A DNA stretch of 64,000 bases from Xestospongia bergquistia (GCA_963965975.1 OZ014412.1:5334501-5398500); one strand, 5' to 3'. Counted from the first letter of the stretch, positions 34,501-48,800 are shown. A program made the numbers and translations. The notes: generated by a model from the sequence alone, not told the origin.

Positions 34501-37500
34501 ATTGCATTCTTCCTAGCTCAATTGCATTAGTGGAACCTATAAAGAAAAACAATATAAACAAAAACATTTTTATCTTATAGAAATAACTATGAATAAAGAC
34601 TAAAACTTAATAGGTAGTGAATAGTCATATCCTCAACATTGAAACAATCATCATATGAGCACAATACCATTCTCATCAATTATTCTAACAGAGATCACTA
34701 TTAAAGTAGTGGTTATGCATGATGTAATATAATGAGGTCTGTCAACTGGACAAGTAACTTACCATTAGGGTTTTTTGTTCTTCTTAACACAACAACAAAC
34801 TATGCAAATAATAAGGACTGCTGTAATAGCTCCTCCCACAGCAGCCAAGATATATATAGCCACATCTGTAATATAATACAATAAACAATGTAGATGATTT
34901 TGTAAGTAATATTTTTAGCACTCAAGAACCTAAACTAGTTATTTTGGCAATGATTTGCGCATTCACACTTACAATGCCATTTCATGAAACAGGATGTGAT
35001 GCACACAATACTGCATGTATTAATTAATTAAGGCATATGTATATCAATAAACAAGACAATAGTTATTAAAGTCTATTCACATTTAATTTGACCTTGTAAA
35101 TCAAACTTAATCATGTTTTAATACAATAATTTATATGTACCCTTTATGATAATACTTTGTTTATTGGTAATACAGAGGTAACTTTGGAACAGTTAAACAT
35201 TTTAACTCTAACTACATTGCAGAAAGTACTGTTAAAGTAAATAGGTACTTTATAATGATAAAAGGCAAAGGCCTAGTAGAAAACAAAGGTCAAATTTAAC
35301 AAAAACAGACTTTAGAGTGTACAAAGTTGATTATTATAATAATCATTTTTTACTTGATGTTGATGTAGTTATCACAGGTGTTGGTGAAGTGGATATAGAG
35401 GTAATAGTGGTTGTACTCACAATAATACCATCAGTAGTAACCACTTGTACTATTAACTTATGTGTAGCAGTGCTAGGTTGTAGAGATGACCATATAAACT
35501 TGTCTGTTACATTGGCCACATATGGTCTTTTATCAATAACTATTATGTCATCGGTGTCCTTGTTGTTGCGAGCTAACAAAATATTTAGATCATCTCCTTT
35601 CACACAAGTTGCAGTTGTATAATCAATACGATTATTATCATCACCTTTTTCATAACTAACATTTTGTAGCCAGCTAACATCTAATAAAGATCATTAATTT
35701 AATAAAACAATAACATTATATGTCAACTTACTAAAATCCACTGTCTTCTTACTTGATCCCATAATATTGTTAGCAGTAACACTCACAGTATACATTCCTT
35801 CATTTACTGATTGACTATAGCTACAATTAGTAACATCATTCGAAGAACTGTTGATTGTTATTGTATGATCAACAACAGGAGGTGTTATGTTTGTATTAGA
35901 AATTGTTGATGGCTAAATGAATAAAAATATAATTAACAATGCATCATGAAAGCCCTAAATGATCAATCGGGTTGCTTCATTTCAAGTAACTATACACTCT
36001 GACTATAGAATAATTGATATCATATTTAATACTTACATTACATGTAACAATCAGTTCAGTTGTACCATTAGAATTATAGCCCATACAAATACTAATTTTG
36101 ACAGAAGATGGCATTAAAAAATGAAACAAGATCATATCATTTTAAAGTTATTTTAATATACCTTCTCCAGGAATTAGAACAGTCAGTATATTACTCTCCT
36201 CTCCCAGCCCTATACTATTATTAGCTCTCACAGTAAAGTTATAACTCTGACCAGATATTAGTTCAGTTACAATATAACTAGTACTATTGTCTGTAGTAGT
36301 AATGTTCCATGGATTTTTACCGTCTAATGGAGTCACAGTGATAATATAGTTTACTGTGTTATATCCTCCTGTATCACTGGGAACATTCCATGATAAACTT
36401 ACTGACTGGTAAGTAATATTGGTATTAGTGAGGTTGGTTATAACACTGGGTATAGCTATAGAAATACAGATATTACAAAATGACTAGCTATAATACATGT
36501 ACATGTATTTTATATATGTTAACTTGAATTGTTCTATTATATTGTTTTATTCTATGCAACTATTGAAAGTTATACATAAAACAAAGCTGTTTATTCAAAG
36601 CTAACATCTCCTAACATACTGTATCTGTTCTTAATATAGCCTTCTAGTTTTTCAATGTTCATACTTGATATAATGGACAGTTTAATTGATAGAAATTTTT
36701 TAAAAACAGCTAACCAATTTATATGGTTAACAGAGCTAGCTGTTATAGTCTAGAAAGTATATTTTATTAATAATAATATAATAGTTAATACATGTACATA
36801 TACTTAACAAATCCATATAACTTATAACACAATAGTTTGTTTTAGAATATAAACTCACTGTATATCAGCAGGGTACAAGTCCAAGAATTTCTCAAATTAT
36901 CCTTACAAGTCACTACTTTGTTATCCAATGACTGGTTAGTTGTAAATGTCAGTATAGAATTAGCTACATTTCCATTAAAGATAGCAGTAGATGAGAACAT
37001 TGGGTTACTGCAATATAATGTTCCATTAGTGAGAGCTAAATCTTTATTATCACCATCATACTAAAAAATGAAAGAAATGGTGACGTCAATGAGCCAAATA
37101 AATAAATAAAAGTACAACTAAACAATATTATATAATTGTTATAATGTGTATTTGTGGTTATTTAATGTTAGTTATTTTCATTAGTTAATCTCAAAATGAA
37201 ATACAACAATAATTATAATGACAAGACATATTAACATACTATCCAAAAAAAGGTGCATGCCAAATTATTAGGATAAACTAACACAGCTGTCTAATAGTTT
37301 TCTCTTCTGTACTAAAGCTACTATCATAGTGTGGTTTAGCAATACAGTAACTTATTGTAAGATAGATTTAATGGAGTGCTGCCATTTTTATCAACACATT
37401 AGTTTCATCTATTGGCAATCACTTGTTGGTACTAACGTTGTGACATAAAGGCAAGAAATGTCAAAATGTTATTTGACACTCTCATTATTACTAGTAGTCT

Positions 37501-40500
37501 CTTTTTGGCTTTCTCTTCAGTCTGTTACAATTCCATTATAGAATACATGTAAAGAAACATATAGTAAAGTGACTTTTAACAAGCTATCTTTAGCATTTTT
37601 GTCCAACAATTGATTCTACAGTTCATGATGTCATAAAATATTTCATTGGGAGCACCAAATTAGTAGGAAGCCGGAACAATTAAACACTACTGTGTTTAAT
37701 GATGTTAAAATTCATAAATGTAGTCATAGGTAGCAAATGAGGTCATTACATTACCATTTTTATTCAAAAACAAAGCAATTACAAGAATTTGCTCACCGGA
37801 GTATTCCATATAAGGACATGGACACCAATAGCTCCAGTGTTGTTCACAACACATCGAAGAGTTACTGTCTCTTCTGGTGGTACATGTAAACCTCCATTTG
37901 TTTCAGCACAAACATTATTAGGATCTTTAAGAAAGACTGATCCTATAAAGAAAAACAACCATACGCAATATAATATAGACATTATATATATTAAAACAAA
38001 AACATCGTCATACACACATAGATGACTTGTTTATAGATATGTATTGTTAAATCAATTATATCATTAAAGGTCAGTTAGTTTGTAAGAAGGTTGTTAGTTT
38101 AAGGATGTTAGATTGTTGTATGTTGACTAAAATATTATAATATATAAAAATTGACTTAGAGTGTCTATTTGGCAAGTCCTTTATTTACTATACACTTGTT
38201 AACTAGTAAAGAATAATACAACATGCCATGCATAATCGAAGTTATCTGATATTAAATACGTGGTCAGGATTTGATACCACACCTACCACATATGACTAAT
38301 TTAATAATACCACACACATTTTTATTGTATTAATAAAAAATGAAAATTGATGAAAGGATTACAATAACAGAGTTCCAAAACAAGATCACACAACTCCATA
38401 TAACAAGATGATAATTCTAAAACATCATTATAACTTTTGATAACAGTAATTCCTTTAACTGCTGAAGTATATAGCAACCAATGAATTTCAATAATGTAAC
38501 TACAAACTCTACAATGATAACTGTGACTGATCATGTTTGAAGCTTCTCACTAGTTTGTTTCTTTGCCTATTTTCTGAGAAATGTTTGATGCACTTGTAGT
38601 AATAAAAAAAGAAAGTGGTGTATTTGTTATTATGGTTGTCATGGTTTCAATCTTATCACTTATAGTTCAGTCCAGTCCACTATTTGGACCTCCCATCTTT
38701 TTGAAGGAGTCATATGCTCCTCTTGGTAAAAGCCTTAATAAGAAAATTTATAAAAGTTTGTTAATAACAAAGATTAGAAAATTTATAGAAATTATTTTGC
38801 TACTAAGAAACATTTTCTGGTAAGTACTGAATATTAAAGCTTCAATTAGCCATGCCCAACATTGTACATGTCTAACCTGTACCAAATATACAAAATGGTT
38901 ATAATATAGTCAGTGCATTTTATTTTTAGTATTTTTTATTTTTTTTAGTAATGCTATTAATAGCTCCATATAACAATAATAATAAAAACATGAAATAAAC
39001 ATATTATTATAACATATAATGAATACAAGCTAGTATACCACATGGTCTGATACATTAATCTTAGGACAGCCTTAATAAATATTAATATTCTTAGGACATC
39101 TTATTTGACAATTATAATAAACATTTGAGTCAAATGATTGTGGGACTGGGTGTGGCTACTTGATCAGATTTATTATCTGGTATGTCTCGAGTCAGTTATT
39201 TATTCTATAAAGAATTAATGTGCCTTTAAATAGAATACACAGAATGATGTATAAATGTACATACTCAGTACTACACCACTTTTATAAGGGCTAGTTTTAC
39301 TATAATAAGCATTTCTAATGCTTCCTACTTTACTATATATGGACATTGACATCAATAACAAGTCTCACATGATATAAACATATACACATTTAGATAGATG
39401 CAAGGTATATCATGTTGTCTAAAAAAATTTTAAGGTAGCAGATTGACAGGTTCTAAATTATAAATTAAGATGTCCCAAATATCAGAATTTTATCAAGTAC
39501 ATGACTCCTTTTAAAATAAGTAAATTCCAAACAGTGGACTGACTATAAATGATATCATCAAAACACACAATTTTACCAAATGCTCCATCCAATTCAAGCC
39601 ACTCCTATTTTTATTACAAGTACATAGAAACTTTTCTGAAATAGATGTGATATAGGAGTGGTTAGTTTAGTATTTTTACTATCAGGTTAGCCTTGAGTCA
39701 ATTATTAATTTAAAAATAACTATTGTGTTCCTTTAAATAGGATATACAGAATGACATATGAACACAAGCAAGTCTCACTATAAGTGATATGACATTGAAT
39801 TGTAATGTACATATGATTAATGTAGTGACATAGTAAATAAACTTATAATGTTCACAACATATTAGAGCTTATAATAATGTTAGTACTGTCCAGATTTGCC
39901 ATGGACAGCATAGGATCTTCCTATTAAGTATTCTAATGGCAAACCTTGACATTATAAATGATGTATAACTACACTTCCTGCTTTACTACATACTACAAGT
40001 GGGCTAGAATTAACATTAATAACAAGATTTGTGGTTTGTGGGTTTATAGTCCTGTAGTTTCAGGGCTTTAGGTATACTTTTCTTTATTCTAATATGATCA
40101 CTTTGATCAGAGGACCTTCAATTATGAAAGAAGTGAAAGTTTCAGCTAACAACTCTATCATAAGGATTTCCAATATTGGAGGTAAGTATTTTCTCTTAGC
40201 TACAAATATACCTAAAGACTTTAACATATAATTCCATATCTAAGTATTGTGTGACAATGAAACGTATTATTAAAAATGTCCTTCTTAAAAGCTACTGATA
40301 GAAACAGCTCCTTTGCCTTAGGATAAAACTTTTCACAAAATAACATCAGGTAATTCAGTCAGTGGTAGTGTTGATTTAGTAGATAATATATTTTAGTTTT
40401 AATTTAGTTTCAGTTAAAATTGCTCATTTAATTTTTTATTTGTTAGTGTTCCAAGATTACTTTTAATTATAGTCCAGAATAATGATTTTAGTTTTAAGTT

Positions 40501-42184
40501 AAAGTGAATTTCAAAGAAGTATATACTTCATCTATCTATAGTTATTGTTAACCTGTCCTTTGTCCACTTTAAGTAACTTGGCAAATACTTCATAAGACTA
40601 ACTATTTGTCATAGTAAAAACTAGTTCACATACAGTAATTTCAAATATACTTGAAATTAAAGCTTTGAAGATATACCTTCAACTCAGACGCCTTTGAAAA
40701 ACTGACAATAGGTATAAAGGTTACATAATTAACAACTGTGTCTGAGGAAGACTTATAAAATGCTAGAAATATAGACATAGACACTTTAGAGCATATTCAG
40801 TCACATCCTTTGTCATAATGCTCACAGTTAGGGTTAATGAAATTTATTGGTTACTATATATGTGTCAGCAGTTAAAGAATGTGGTTTAATTTTATTCATC
40901 ACTTTGATCATTGCATACAACAATACAACAAAATAATAAAAAGATACTATTTATATATTATATGTAACTAGATATCTACATGTAACTATATGTAGGTACA
41001 TGTAAGTATATGTAGGTACATGTAAGTATATGTAGCACATGTAACTATATACAGATACATGTAACTCTATATCTACATATAGATACATGTAATCATGTGT
41101 ACTGTAGTTACAGCTGGTAGCTAGTCTCATAAGCCAGACTTAACCCTATGATTAAACAATGGATGGGAAAGGGTCTGGAGAATTGTACTAGAGCAACTTG
41201 TTCTGCAAACATGAAATATTGTGTACCAATCAAATTGTAATACATCACATGCTCATATTATGTAAACATTATGTGTATTCCCATAATGATAATTCATGAG
41301 TTATGAAGTAATTTCAAAGGGTGAATTCAGTGTTCTTAATGGTAGTAGTAGCTTGCTCTTTTAATGAATAGTAGCCAATACTTTTAGGTATTATTTTGAT
41401 TCGTTGGCACCATCTTGCTGTTTGAAGCAATGTTATCAAAAGACACGTTACTACTAATAATTATATTCATTGCTTCTGTCACATACTTAACAGTACTTAT
41501 GTCTAAGTGTATATTCCTTATATGGAAATCTGGAGTAATCCCTGACCACATTGGCTGGAAAACATATTAAGGGCAGTTGGATGCTTGCTCATGCGCACTT
41601 GATTATAACTACTATGCAAATAGTATATTGTCCTTGAAAGGTTTCAACCCACAAAAATTACATTTATAGGCAATAGTTAATATAATAGTTTTGACAAGGT
41701 GAGGTCAGTGAAGTTTGAATGTCAATGTAAACAGAACAGAAACTATGGTATCACCATGTGTGATGTTTACAAAGCCAACTCTTTTATAATCCACAATACT
41801 TGGTATATCTATTATCATATTGACATCAAGAGGCAGGAAATTATGGTACAGCCAAATATAAAAATAGTGAAAAATTTAGGATTTTCTTTTTTTGGGTTAC
41901 ATACTCCAATTGTTAAAAACAGAAGTCCTTAGTGTTTGCTACAGCAACATTTCTTGCTTTACTTGTCCTAAAGGACATAGAGTTTTCCTTCCAGTGGAGT
42001 GTACAGCCTGTTATTCTAAAAATATTAAAGAGACACCAACACCAACTTATCCTATGAATTCAATGCCAGGCGAAGCATCAAAAGACTACTGTTGTACATT
42101 AGAATACAATATATAAGTAAATTACTTACCAAGAATATTGCGGAGACCGGAGACTAGGAGAATAAAGGTGAAGACGCCTGCCAT
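34501..42184 (-). CDS. Gene B: Ig/FN3 receptor with lesions
   Basis: Exons: 42184..42130 (signal peptide, MAGVFTFILLVSGLRNIL), 37942..37797 and 37060..36859 (two Ig halves; Cys in TLRCVV and VVTCKD), 36455..36162 (FN3), 36113..36037 and 35912..35732 (second FN3), 35680..35354 (stalk, KGDDLNILLARNNKDTDDII), 34865..34763 (anchor, VLIICIVCCCVKKNKK), 34536..34501 (tail remnant). Two lesions are seen. The acceptor before 36113 is AA where gene C has AG. The anchor exon has an out-of-step length (103 nt) and a TAA at 34767-34765. With all exons used the product would be 460 residues with almost no tail. Splicing exon 4 directly to the stalk keeps phase 1 and would bypass the bad acceptor. Tandem paralogue of C. 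Confidence 0.65.
37943..42129 (-). other. Intron 1 of gene B
   Basis: About 4.2 kb, homologous in blocks to intron 1 of C (50.0-51.9 and 54.4-54.7 kb) and of A. It includes a 20-bp-unit minisatellite of TGTAGGTACATGTAAGTATA type at 40960-41096 and TTTAGTTTTAATT low complexity near 40.38-40.51 kb. The open frames here look like chance. Confidence 0.55.
42130..42184 (-). CDS. Signal-peptide exon of gene B
   Basis: 55 nt, ATG at 42184-42182, donor GTAAGT, phase 1. Same length and phase as the first exon of C, and the following 300 bp of intron are also homologous to C. Confidence 0.7.
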
Positions 42185-42290
42185 CTCTTCCTGGGTTCCC
42201 TGTCTGAGAAAACTAAGGACCACCCTGAAGTTCTGAACACGTGTAATCCCCCGGATTTTACCGGGTTATTTTTGAATCATCCAAAACCGG
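42185..42290 (-). promoter_or_regulatory. Shared proximal upstream region of gene B
   Basis: A CACGTG E-box (42238-42243) lies 54 bp before the ATG, followed by CCGGATTTTACCGGGTTATT. The upstream sequence of C has the same order (CACGTG, then CCGGATTTAGGTCCGATTAT). Conservation between paralogues suggests a promoter element; recent duplication is the alternative explanation. Confidence 0.35.
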
Positions 42291-42949
42291 AAGCAATTTG
42301 TTTGAAAATGGATGCTAATAAGGGCCATGTTCCTGCGTGTGAAAAGGTCCTTCTGTGGACTCAGCAAGTATGAATCTACCCTATCTATCCTTTTTATAAC
42401 TGATGATCTCTCCTGCACATTTGAAGTGTTATCACTTTTTGGCAGATTTATATGAAACAGTGAGTTGGACAATCAATATTATGTTGTATACTATTAAACA
42501 TAAGGTATTTCTATTATTTAATATGTATTACTAATATTATATAAGAGTTAAGTTTGTACTAAAAAATGATAGAAATTGTTTAATTACCTACACGGGAAAA
42601 TGAGCTCAAACCACTACAAGGAAACTTTCTTATTTGATAATGATGACGATATTCATAGAAGAATTATCACATTTCATACTGATGAGAACATTCATTTCTT
42701 TGTGAAACAAAAACAGTACTTTTAGACATGCACAAGGATCTCCTACTAGATTTTTCACATCTTCAAGCGAGAGCAACAGTATTAGTTTCCATCAGTATAA
42801 TATATATTGTTGCCAAAGAAGACAAGAGAGACATATGTGGACCTTTGATCTGGTAAATAAGGGCAAAGGCTCCTCTATCTCTCCCTTAATGCTCTATCTG
42901 ACTTTGAGCTTGCCATAAACAATGAGCACTACTCTGCTTCCCTTCCACA

Positions 42950-44600
42950 GTTTTCCAGGAATGTTATTTCAACTACTGCAAAGTTTTGTTTAGAAAGATT
43001 CAGCAAGTTGTATTCCAAGTATAGTGTAGAGGGAATGCTGTTTTCAAGAAGTTTGTTCATAAAGCTGCCTCTTTGACATTCGTGCTGGTTCAATTTATTT
43101 GACTAGACCAACAAGCTATATATCAGGGCTGGTCAACCTCAAGTAGATAATCTTTCTTAGTTTGTAAATTTTAAAAGATACATGGCTCGTCGGAAACTTT
43201 AGCATATCCAAATGGAATGTTTCTGATGTAGAACAAATTAGGATAACAACCATGTTGAAGGATGACACAATTATTTAAAGAAGTTAGTTAGAAACCTGTA
43301 TTCAAATTTGTATGAGTGTATTGAATCTATCCAACAAAAGCAGATGGTTGCTACATAAGTTTCTTTGTAGCAGCATCATGCCTTCCTCCAAAGACTTAAA
43401 AATCAATGAGCTAAAGACTATTTTTAAAGAACAACTCTAAATCCCTTAGGAAAACATGTACATGGAATTTCAAAACAGTAATACCTTATTGATATTAAAA
43501 TAATATTAATTATTCATTACAATTGCTTGTTAATTTATTTTATAGACAAAATATATCTTTGTATACAAAGTGGGTTATCTTTGTATGAGACATTGCCTTC
43601 TGGATTAAAAAGTTTATAAAATGTTGTCTAAAGTGATACTATTGTCATATTTCATTATTATTCCTGTCCATAGGTAGTCATTTGAGTCAGGGTCTGTTTA
43701 TCTGATGTTGCACTTTCACAGTCTTCATCAATGTTATGTTCAATCTCTGTAGTCTGGTTCAAAGGTACATATGTACACCCAATACATTGACATCCTGATC
43801 CACAAAACACTAACTTGTTTGCATCCTTAACAAATGTTATTTACAACCTTTTTATAATTACTACCATACAATATATAAATAGTCAAAATTTTGTCTTATC
43901 ATGTAGGATCCTCTCAATCACTGTCATCAAACTCAGAAGATCTACTATGTTCTGCTATTTTGGCCATAGAGCTTGGCATATCTATGTCTGAGATAAGCTT
44001 GTCACTTTCTTTATTGATTTGAAGTATGACATAATTAGCTCAGTCACTAAACAAGTTTAACAGTACTACTTGTTATTATATAGTTTGGGAACATACATGT
44101 GACAACTAGCTTTTAAAGCTCTGATTGTTTCCATGTTAGAATGTACTCTAGGTTGTTTTAATGTTGTTGATCTGTCATACAATTGATTATCAAATCTATA
44201 TACTTCAATTTTGAAGGTGTGATTTATGAACAGACAAATGTAATAGCTGTGGGTTCTTCTCTTTATCATCAATCATTGCAGAATCTTCATAGAGGCCTTT
44301 GAGAGGACCATCATCTCTACTATCAGATTACATACTAAACATTGTAAAAGGTACATGTATGATGTATGTAGATGACATCTTTGTTATGACAATATCTCTT
44401 TATAGGAATTTTGACTTGTGACTTCTGTAAGTGGAAAATTACCTCAGGGGACAGTGTTATGTCTTCATGTCAAGTAATGAGACAACATTGTGTTATGTCA
44501 CTATTATCATCTACTATGTATCATGACCTCTCAAGTTACGTATATATTGTTGTACTTTGTATAAAGTTATTGTTAGTTATATAATTATTTTATAACTAAT
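42950..44600. repeat. Second copy of the transposase/CXC-remnant element
   Basis: 42950-43370 matches the MULE-type remnant at 10.72-11.14 kb, with a frameshift at the TNN motif. 43680-44280 matches the minus-strand cysteine-rich remnant (CGSGCQCIGCTYVPLNQ). 44290-44600 is the module that leads into ribozyme 5. Unlike the first copy, there is no hammerhead-bearing repeat on its left; gene B exon 1 lies there. Confidence 0.55.
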
Positions 44601-44671
44601 GAAGACCTTAATTAATTAACAATTATCATATTTACAATATACTATTGTACAAGGTATTTCTTAAAGTATTA

Positions 44672-44747
44672 TATAATGCTGTCTATAACTCCACTGATAG
44701 TGGTATGTTATACTGATGACGTCTAATAAGACAGAAACAGTATTATA
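44672..44747 (+). ncRNA. Hammerhead ribozyme-like motif 5 (type III)
   Basis: Stem III UAUAAUGCUGU faces ACAGUAUUAUA. One G-C pair of the other copies becomes a G-U wobble, intermediate between motifs 1 and 4. C17 is at 44683. The core, stem I and stem II are otherwise identical to motif 1. Confidence 0.8.
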
Positions 44748-45827
44748 ATGTTAATAGTGTTTATAATTATGTACTTTAATTAGTTATAGGATAATTAATG
44801 TCTTTATTATCTGAAATATAATAGAGTGAGTTATTAAAACTTAATATGGATATATAGATAGACATATCAATGGATACACATATATATTAATGGATATATG
44901 GATGGTGGAATGGATATATGAAGAGATGATGTGTATATGAATGGATGAATGAAATTGTTCTATATTCGATGTATCTCCTTTATGCACTAATATTACCATA
45001 TATGGTAGTCATGTGACATGTAACTACCTATGACTATATATGGTATATTATAATATGAGCTGAAACTGGTATAAGGACAATATACCTATTATCATACACA
45101 GTAACACGTTATGTATTGGTACATTGATGAACAAAGTGAAATGTAATCAAACGTTAATCCATTAAACTGCTAGTTATCCTGAGATACCATTAATTACTAG
45201 TATGTGTTACAATATATGACATATAAGATAATATGACATATAGTTATGTGAGAAGAAAACCATCCACTGTAACAGTAATTTATGTTAGTTTGTTACACAT
45301 GTCAGTATAGTTTCATGTATCATGTGTTAAACACAACATGTTATGACATTAGAGTTAATTCAGATTATTGCATTCGTGAATTACATAATCAATTAGTGTC
45401 ACATTATACAGTACCAATTTTATAAGGTGTATATTTATATAATTGAAGGTATTGTGAATAAATTAATAAATGATTTATTATAACTAAAACATTCCACTAA
45501 TTCTAATAAACAATAATTTATAAGATGATCATGTAAATATGAGGTAGATTATAAATACAGAACTCATGGAATAAGGAGGGACTTAATGATAGTATAATAT
45601 AAATTATGATTAAGGCTATATATGTGTGATTGAGTGATACACAACTGAAAAGATAAATGATAAACAACTTAAGACAACTTAATAATAAATTAAATGGTGG
45701 AAACTTAAATACAGAAACTAATATGCAAATCATTAGATGTTTATTACAGAGGTACAAGTATGTAAGAGAATATAAAAGAGAACAAATTGTAATAATATCT
45801 CCTGATTTATGTTGTCAAGCATTTCAC
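44748..45827. other. Tail of the ribozyme repeat and 3' flank of gene C
   Basis: 44.75-45.07 kb is the TGGATATATG-rich tail common to ribozyme copies. 45.12-45.80 kb is homologous to the 3' flank of the H block (17.16-17.80 kb). No gene seen. Confidence 0.5.
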
Positions 45828-48800
45828 TTACACAACATCTTCAGCAACCTCATCTGCTGTTCCTGGACTAGCCAAACTAGAATATGAAGTTAAACTATTG
45901 TTGAAAGAATAATGACTTACATTATTTCTTTTCTTCCTTTTAGCTCAATTGGTTGTTTGAAATCTGTAGGAAAAAAAATCCCTTATTATAAAATAGTCAT
46001 TATAAGGATAAAGTAAGACATACCTTTTTTATCAATTACTCCACCAAATATCACTGTTATAGTAGTGATTATGTATGATGTAATGAACTTATTAATACGG
46101 TAAATAACAATAATCAGGAGTGTGGAAATGAGAATGAACACCACAATACAAGCAGCAGCTGGTGTTATAGCTTCCCAAAGTATAAGTGACCCTGTAATAT
46201 AAACAAGACAAATTATATTGATCATGATATATTGATATTAAAGTTATCACATTGATTTACATAACTATGTGTATCATGGATTAGATCAGCTACAGTGGTA
46301 GCTGTACCTTCAGTAGTCATGATGTCATATTGATATATTGATATTAAAGTGATCACACAACCATATGTACTGCCAATGTAGTAGATTGTCCATTGATATA
46401 TGTATTAGCAGAAAACATGAAATATCTTATGGAATTTCTAAATACCATGTAATATTTTTCTTTACCATAACACAAAAATATAGAATTTGTTAAACTTTCT
46501 TCTTTTGTGACTAATAATAACTGAAAACCATAAACATGTTAGTAATAATTTTCATTAATACAGAACCTAGAGTAGTTCATTTTGGTAATAAGATTAAGGT
46601 CACTTTGTACATTTATATCATTTTCAAAGAACAGGATGTGCTGTACATGATATTGTATGTATTAAATAATTTTGTGAATTACAAGTATTATAAATACACT
46701 ATAATTATATTAACAAATAAGACAATAATTATTAAAGTTTATTCATGTTTACTTTGACCTTGTAAACTACTTTAATGGCTTCTCATGTTTTAATACACTA
46801 ATTTATATGTGTCCTTATGATAATACTTTACAGATGGGATATAATACAGGTAACTATAGAACCAATGAACATATTGAGTTTAGATTTACACTATATTAAC
46901 AGGAAGTGCTATTGGAATAATTTGGTAATTTATAATGATAAATTGAATAAGTCGGGATAGACAACAAAGGTCAACATTAATGTGAACAGACTTTAGTGTA
47001 TACAAAATCAATTATTACAATAATGTTTCTTACTTGATGAAGATGTAGGTGTTACAGGGGTTGGTGTAATGAATGGACAGGTAACATTTCTAGTACTCAC
47101 AATAATACTGTCAATAGTAACCACTTGTACTATAAAATTACACAAAGCAGCACTAAGTTGTTGTGATGATAATATAAAACTGTTTGTTGTATTAGCCATA
47201 TATGGTTTTGTATCAATGACTGTTATGTTGTTGGTGTCCTTGTTATTATAAGTTAATAAAATATTTAGATCATCTTGTTTCACACAAGTTGTAGTGGTAT
47301 AATCAATATGATTATTATCATCACCTTGTTCATATTTAACACTTTGTAGCCAGCTAGCATCTAATAAAGATCACAAATTAGTGTAACAATAACAATGTGT
47401 CAACTTACAAAAATGTATTACTGACATCTCACTTGATCCCACAATATTGTTTGCAGTAACACTAACAGTATACATAATACCTTCATTTACTGACTGAATA
47501 TAGCTACAATTTGTGACATCATTAAGAAAACCATTAATTGTTATTGTATAATTAACAACAGGAGGTGTTGTGTTTGTGTTAGAAATTATCGATGGCTAAA
47601 TGAATAAATGAAAATATAATTAACAATTCATCATGAAAGCTCTAAACGACCAATCAGATTGCTCTATTTTTAAGTCATTAAGTAAATTCACACTCTGGGC
47701 TATCTAATTATAATATTTAATACTTACAGTCCATGTAACAATCAGTTTAGTTGTACCATCAGCACTAAAGTCCATACAAATATTTATTTTGATACGAGGT
47801 GGTACTAGAAAAATAAGACAAGATCACATTGTTTTGATGTTATTTTAATATACCTTCTCCAGGAATTAGAACAGACAGTATATTACTCTCTTCTCCCAGT
47901 CCTATACTATTATTAGCTCTCACTGTAAAGTTATAACTCTCACCAGATATTAGTTCAGTTACAATATAACTAGTACTATTGTCTGCAGTGGGAATATTCC
48001 ATGGATCACTACCATCTATTGGAGTCACAGTGATAATATAGTTTACTATACTACATCCTGCTGTGTCAATGGGAGTACTCCATGTTAAATGAACTGACTG
48101 GTAGGTGACAGCGACAATGGTAAGTTTTAATGGAGTAGAGGGTATAGCTATAAAGTAATAAATGAATATAATTTACAAAAGTCAAAACAACAAACCTGCA
48201 TCAGGTAGAGTAACATCAATGGTATTACTCTCTTCTCCCAGTCCTATACTGTTATTAGCTCTCACAGTAAAGTTATAACTCTGACCAAACATTAGTCCAG
48301 TGACAATATAACTAGTACTATTGTTTGTAGTAGTAATGTTCCATGGGTCACTATCATCTAATGGAGTTACAGTGATAATATAGTTTACTGTGTTATATCC
48401 TCCTGTATCACTGGCAGTACTCCATGATAAACTTACTGACTGGTAAGTAACAGTGTTAATAGTGAGGTTTCTTATAACACTGGGTATAGCTATAGAAATA
48501 AAGATATTACAAAATGACTAACTATAATACATGTACATGTATTTTATATATGTTAACTTGAATTGTTCTATTCTATTATTTTATGTAACTGTTGCAAGTG
48601 ACACATAAAATGAAACTGCTTTCTTTGTTTAACTGTTGGTCACCATCAATCTCTATCCTGAGTGTTATTACAATGTTGTGACTGATAATTATTCAAAGCT
48701 AACATCTTCTAACATACTGTATCTGTTCTCATTGTAGTCTTATAGTCTTCAATGTTTGTAATTGTTTAATATTAAATATTATAGGATGGTTTAATTGATA

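Noticed and set aside
35317..35622. 101-codon plus-strand frame
   Set aside because: It lies opposite the stalk exon of gene B, which has matching phases and a paralogue in C; the plus frame is its shadow.
38581..38823. 80-codon plus-strand frame with a hydrophobic start
   Set aside because: In intron 1 of gene B, with no paralogue in C and no downstream exons; probably chance.
41699..42116. Two overlapping plus-strand frames before gene B exon 1
   Set aside because: The homologous stretch in intron 1 of C (54.4-54.7 kb) does not preserve these frames; it is paralogous intron sequence.
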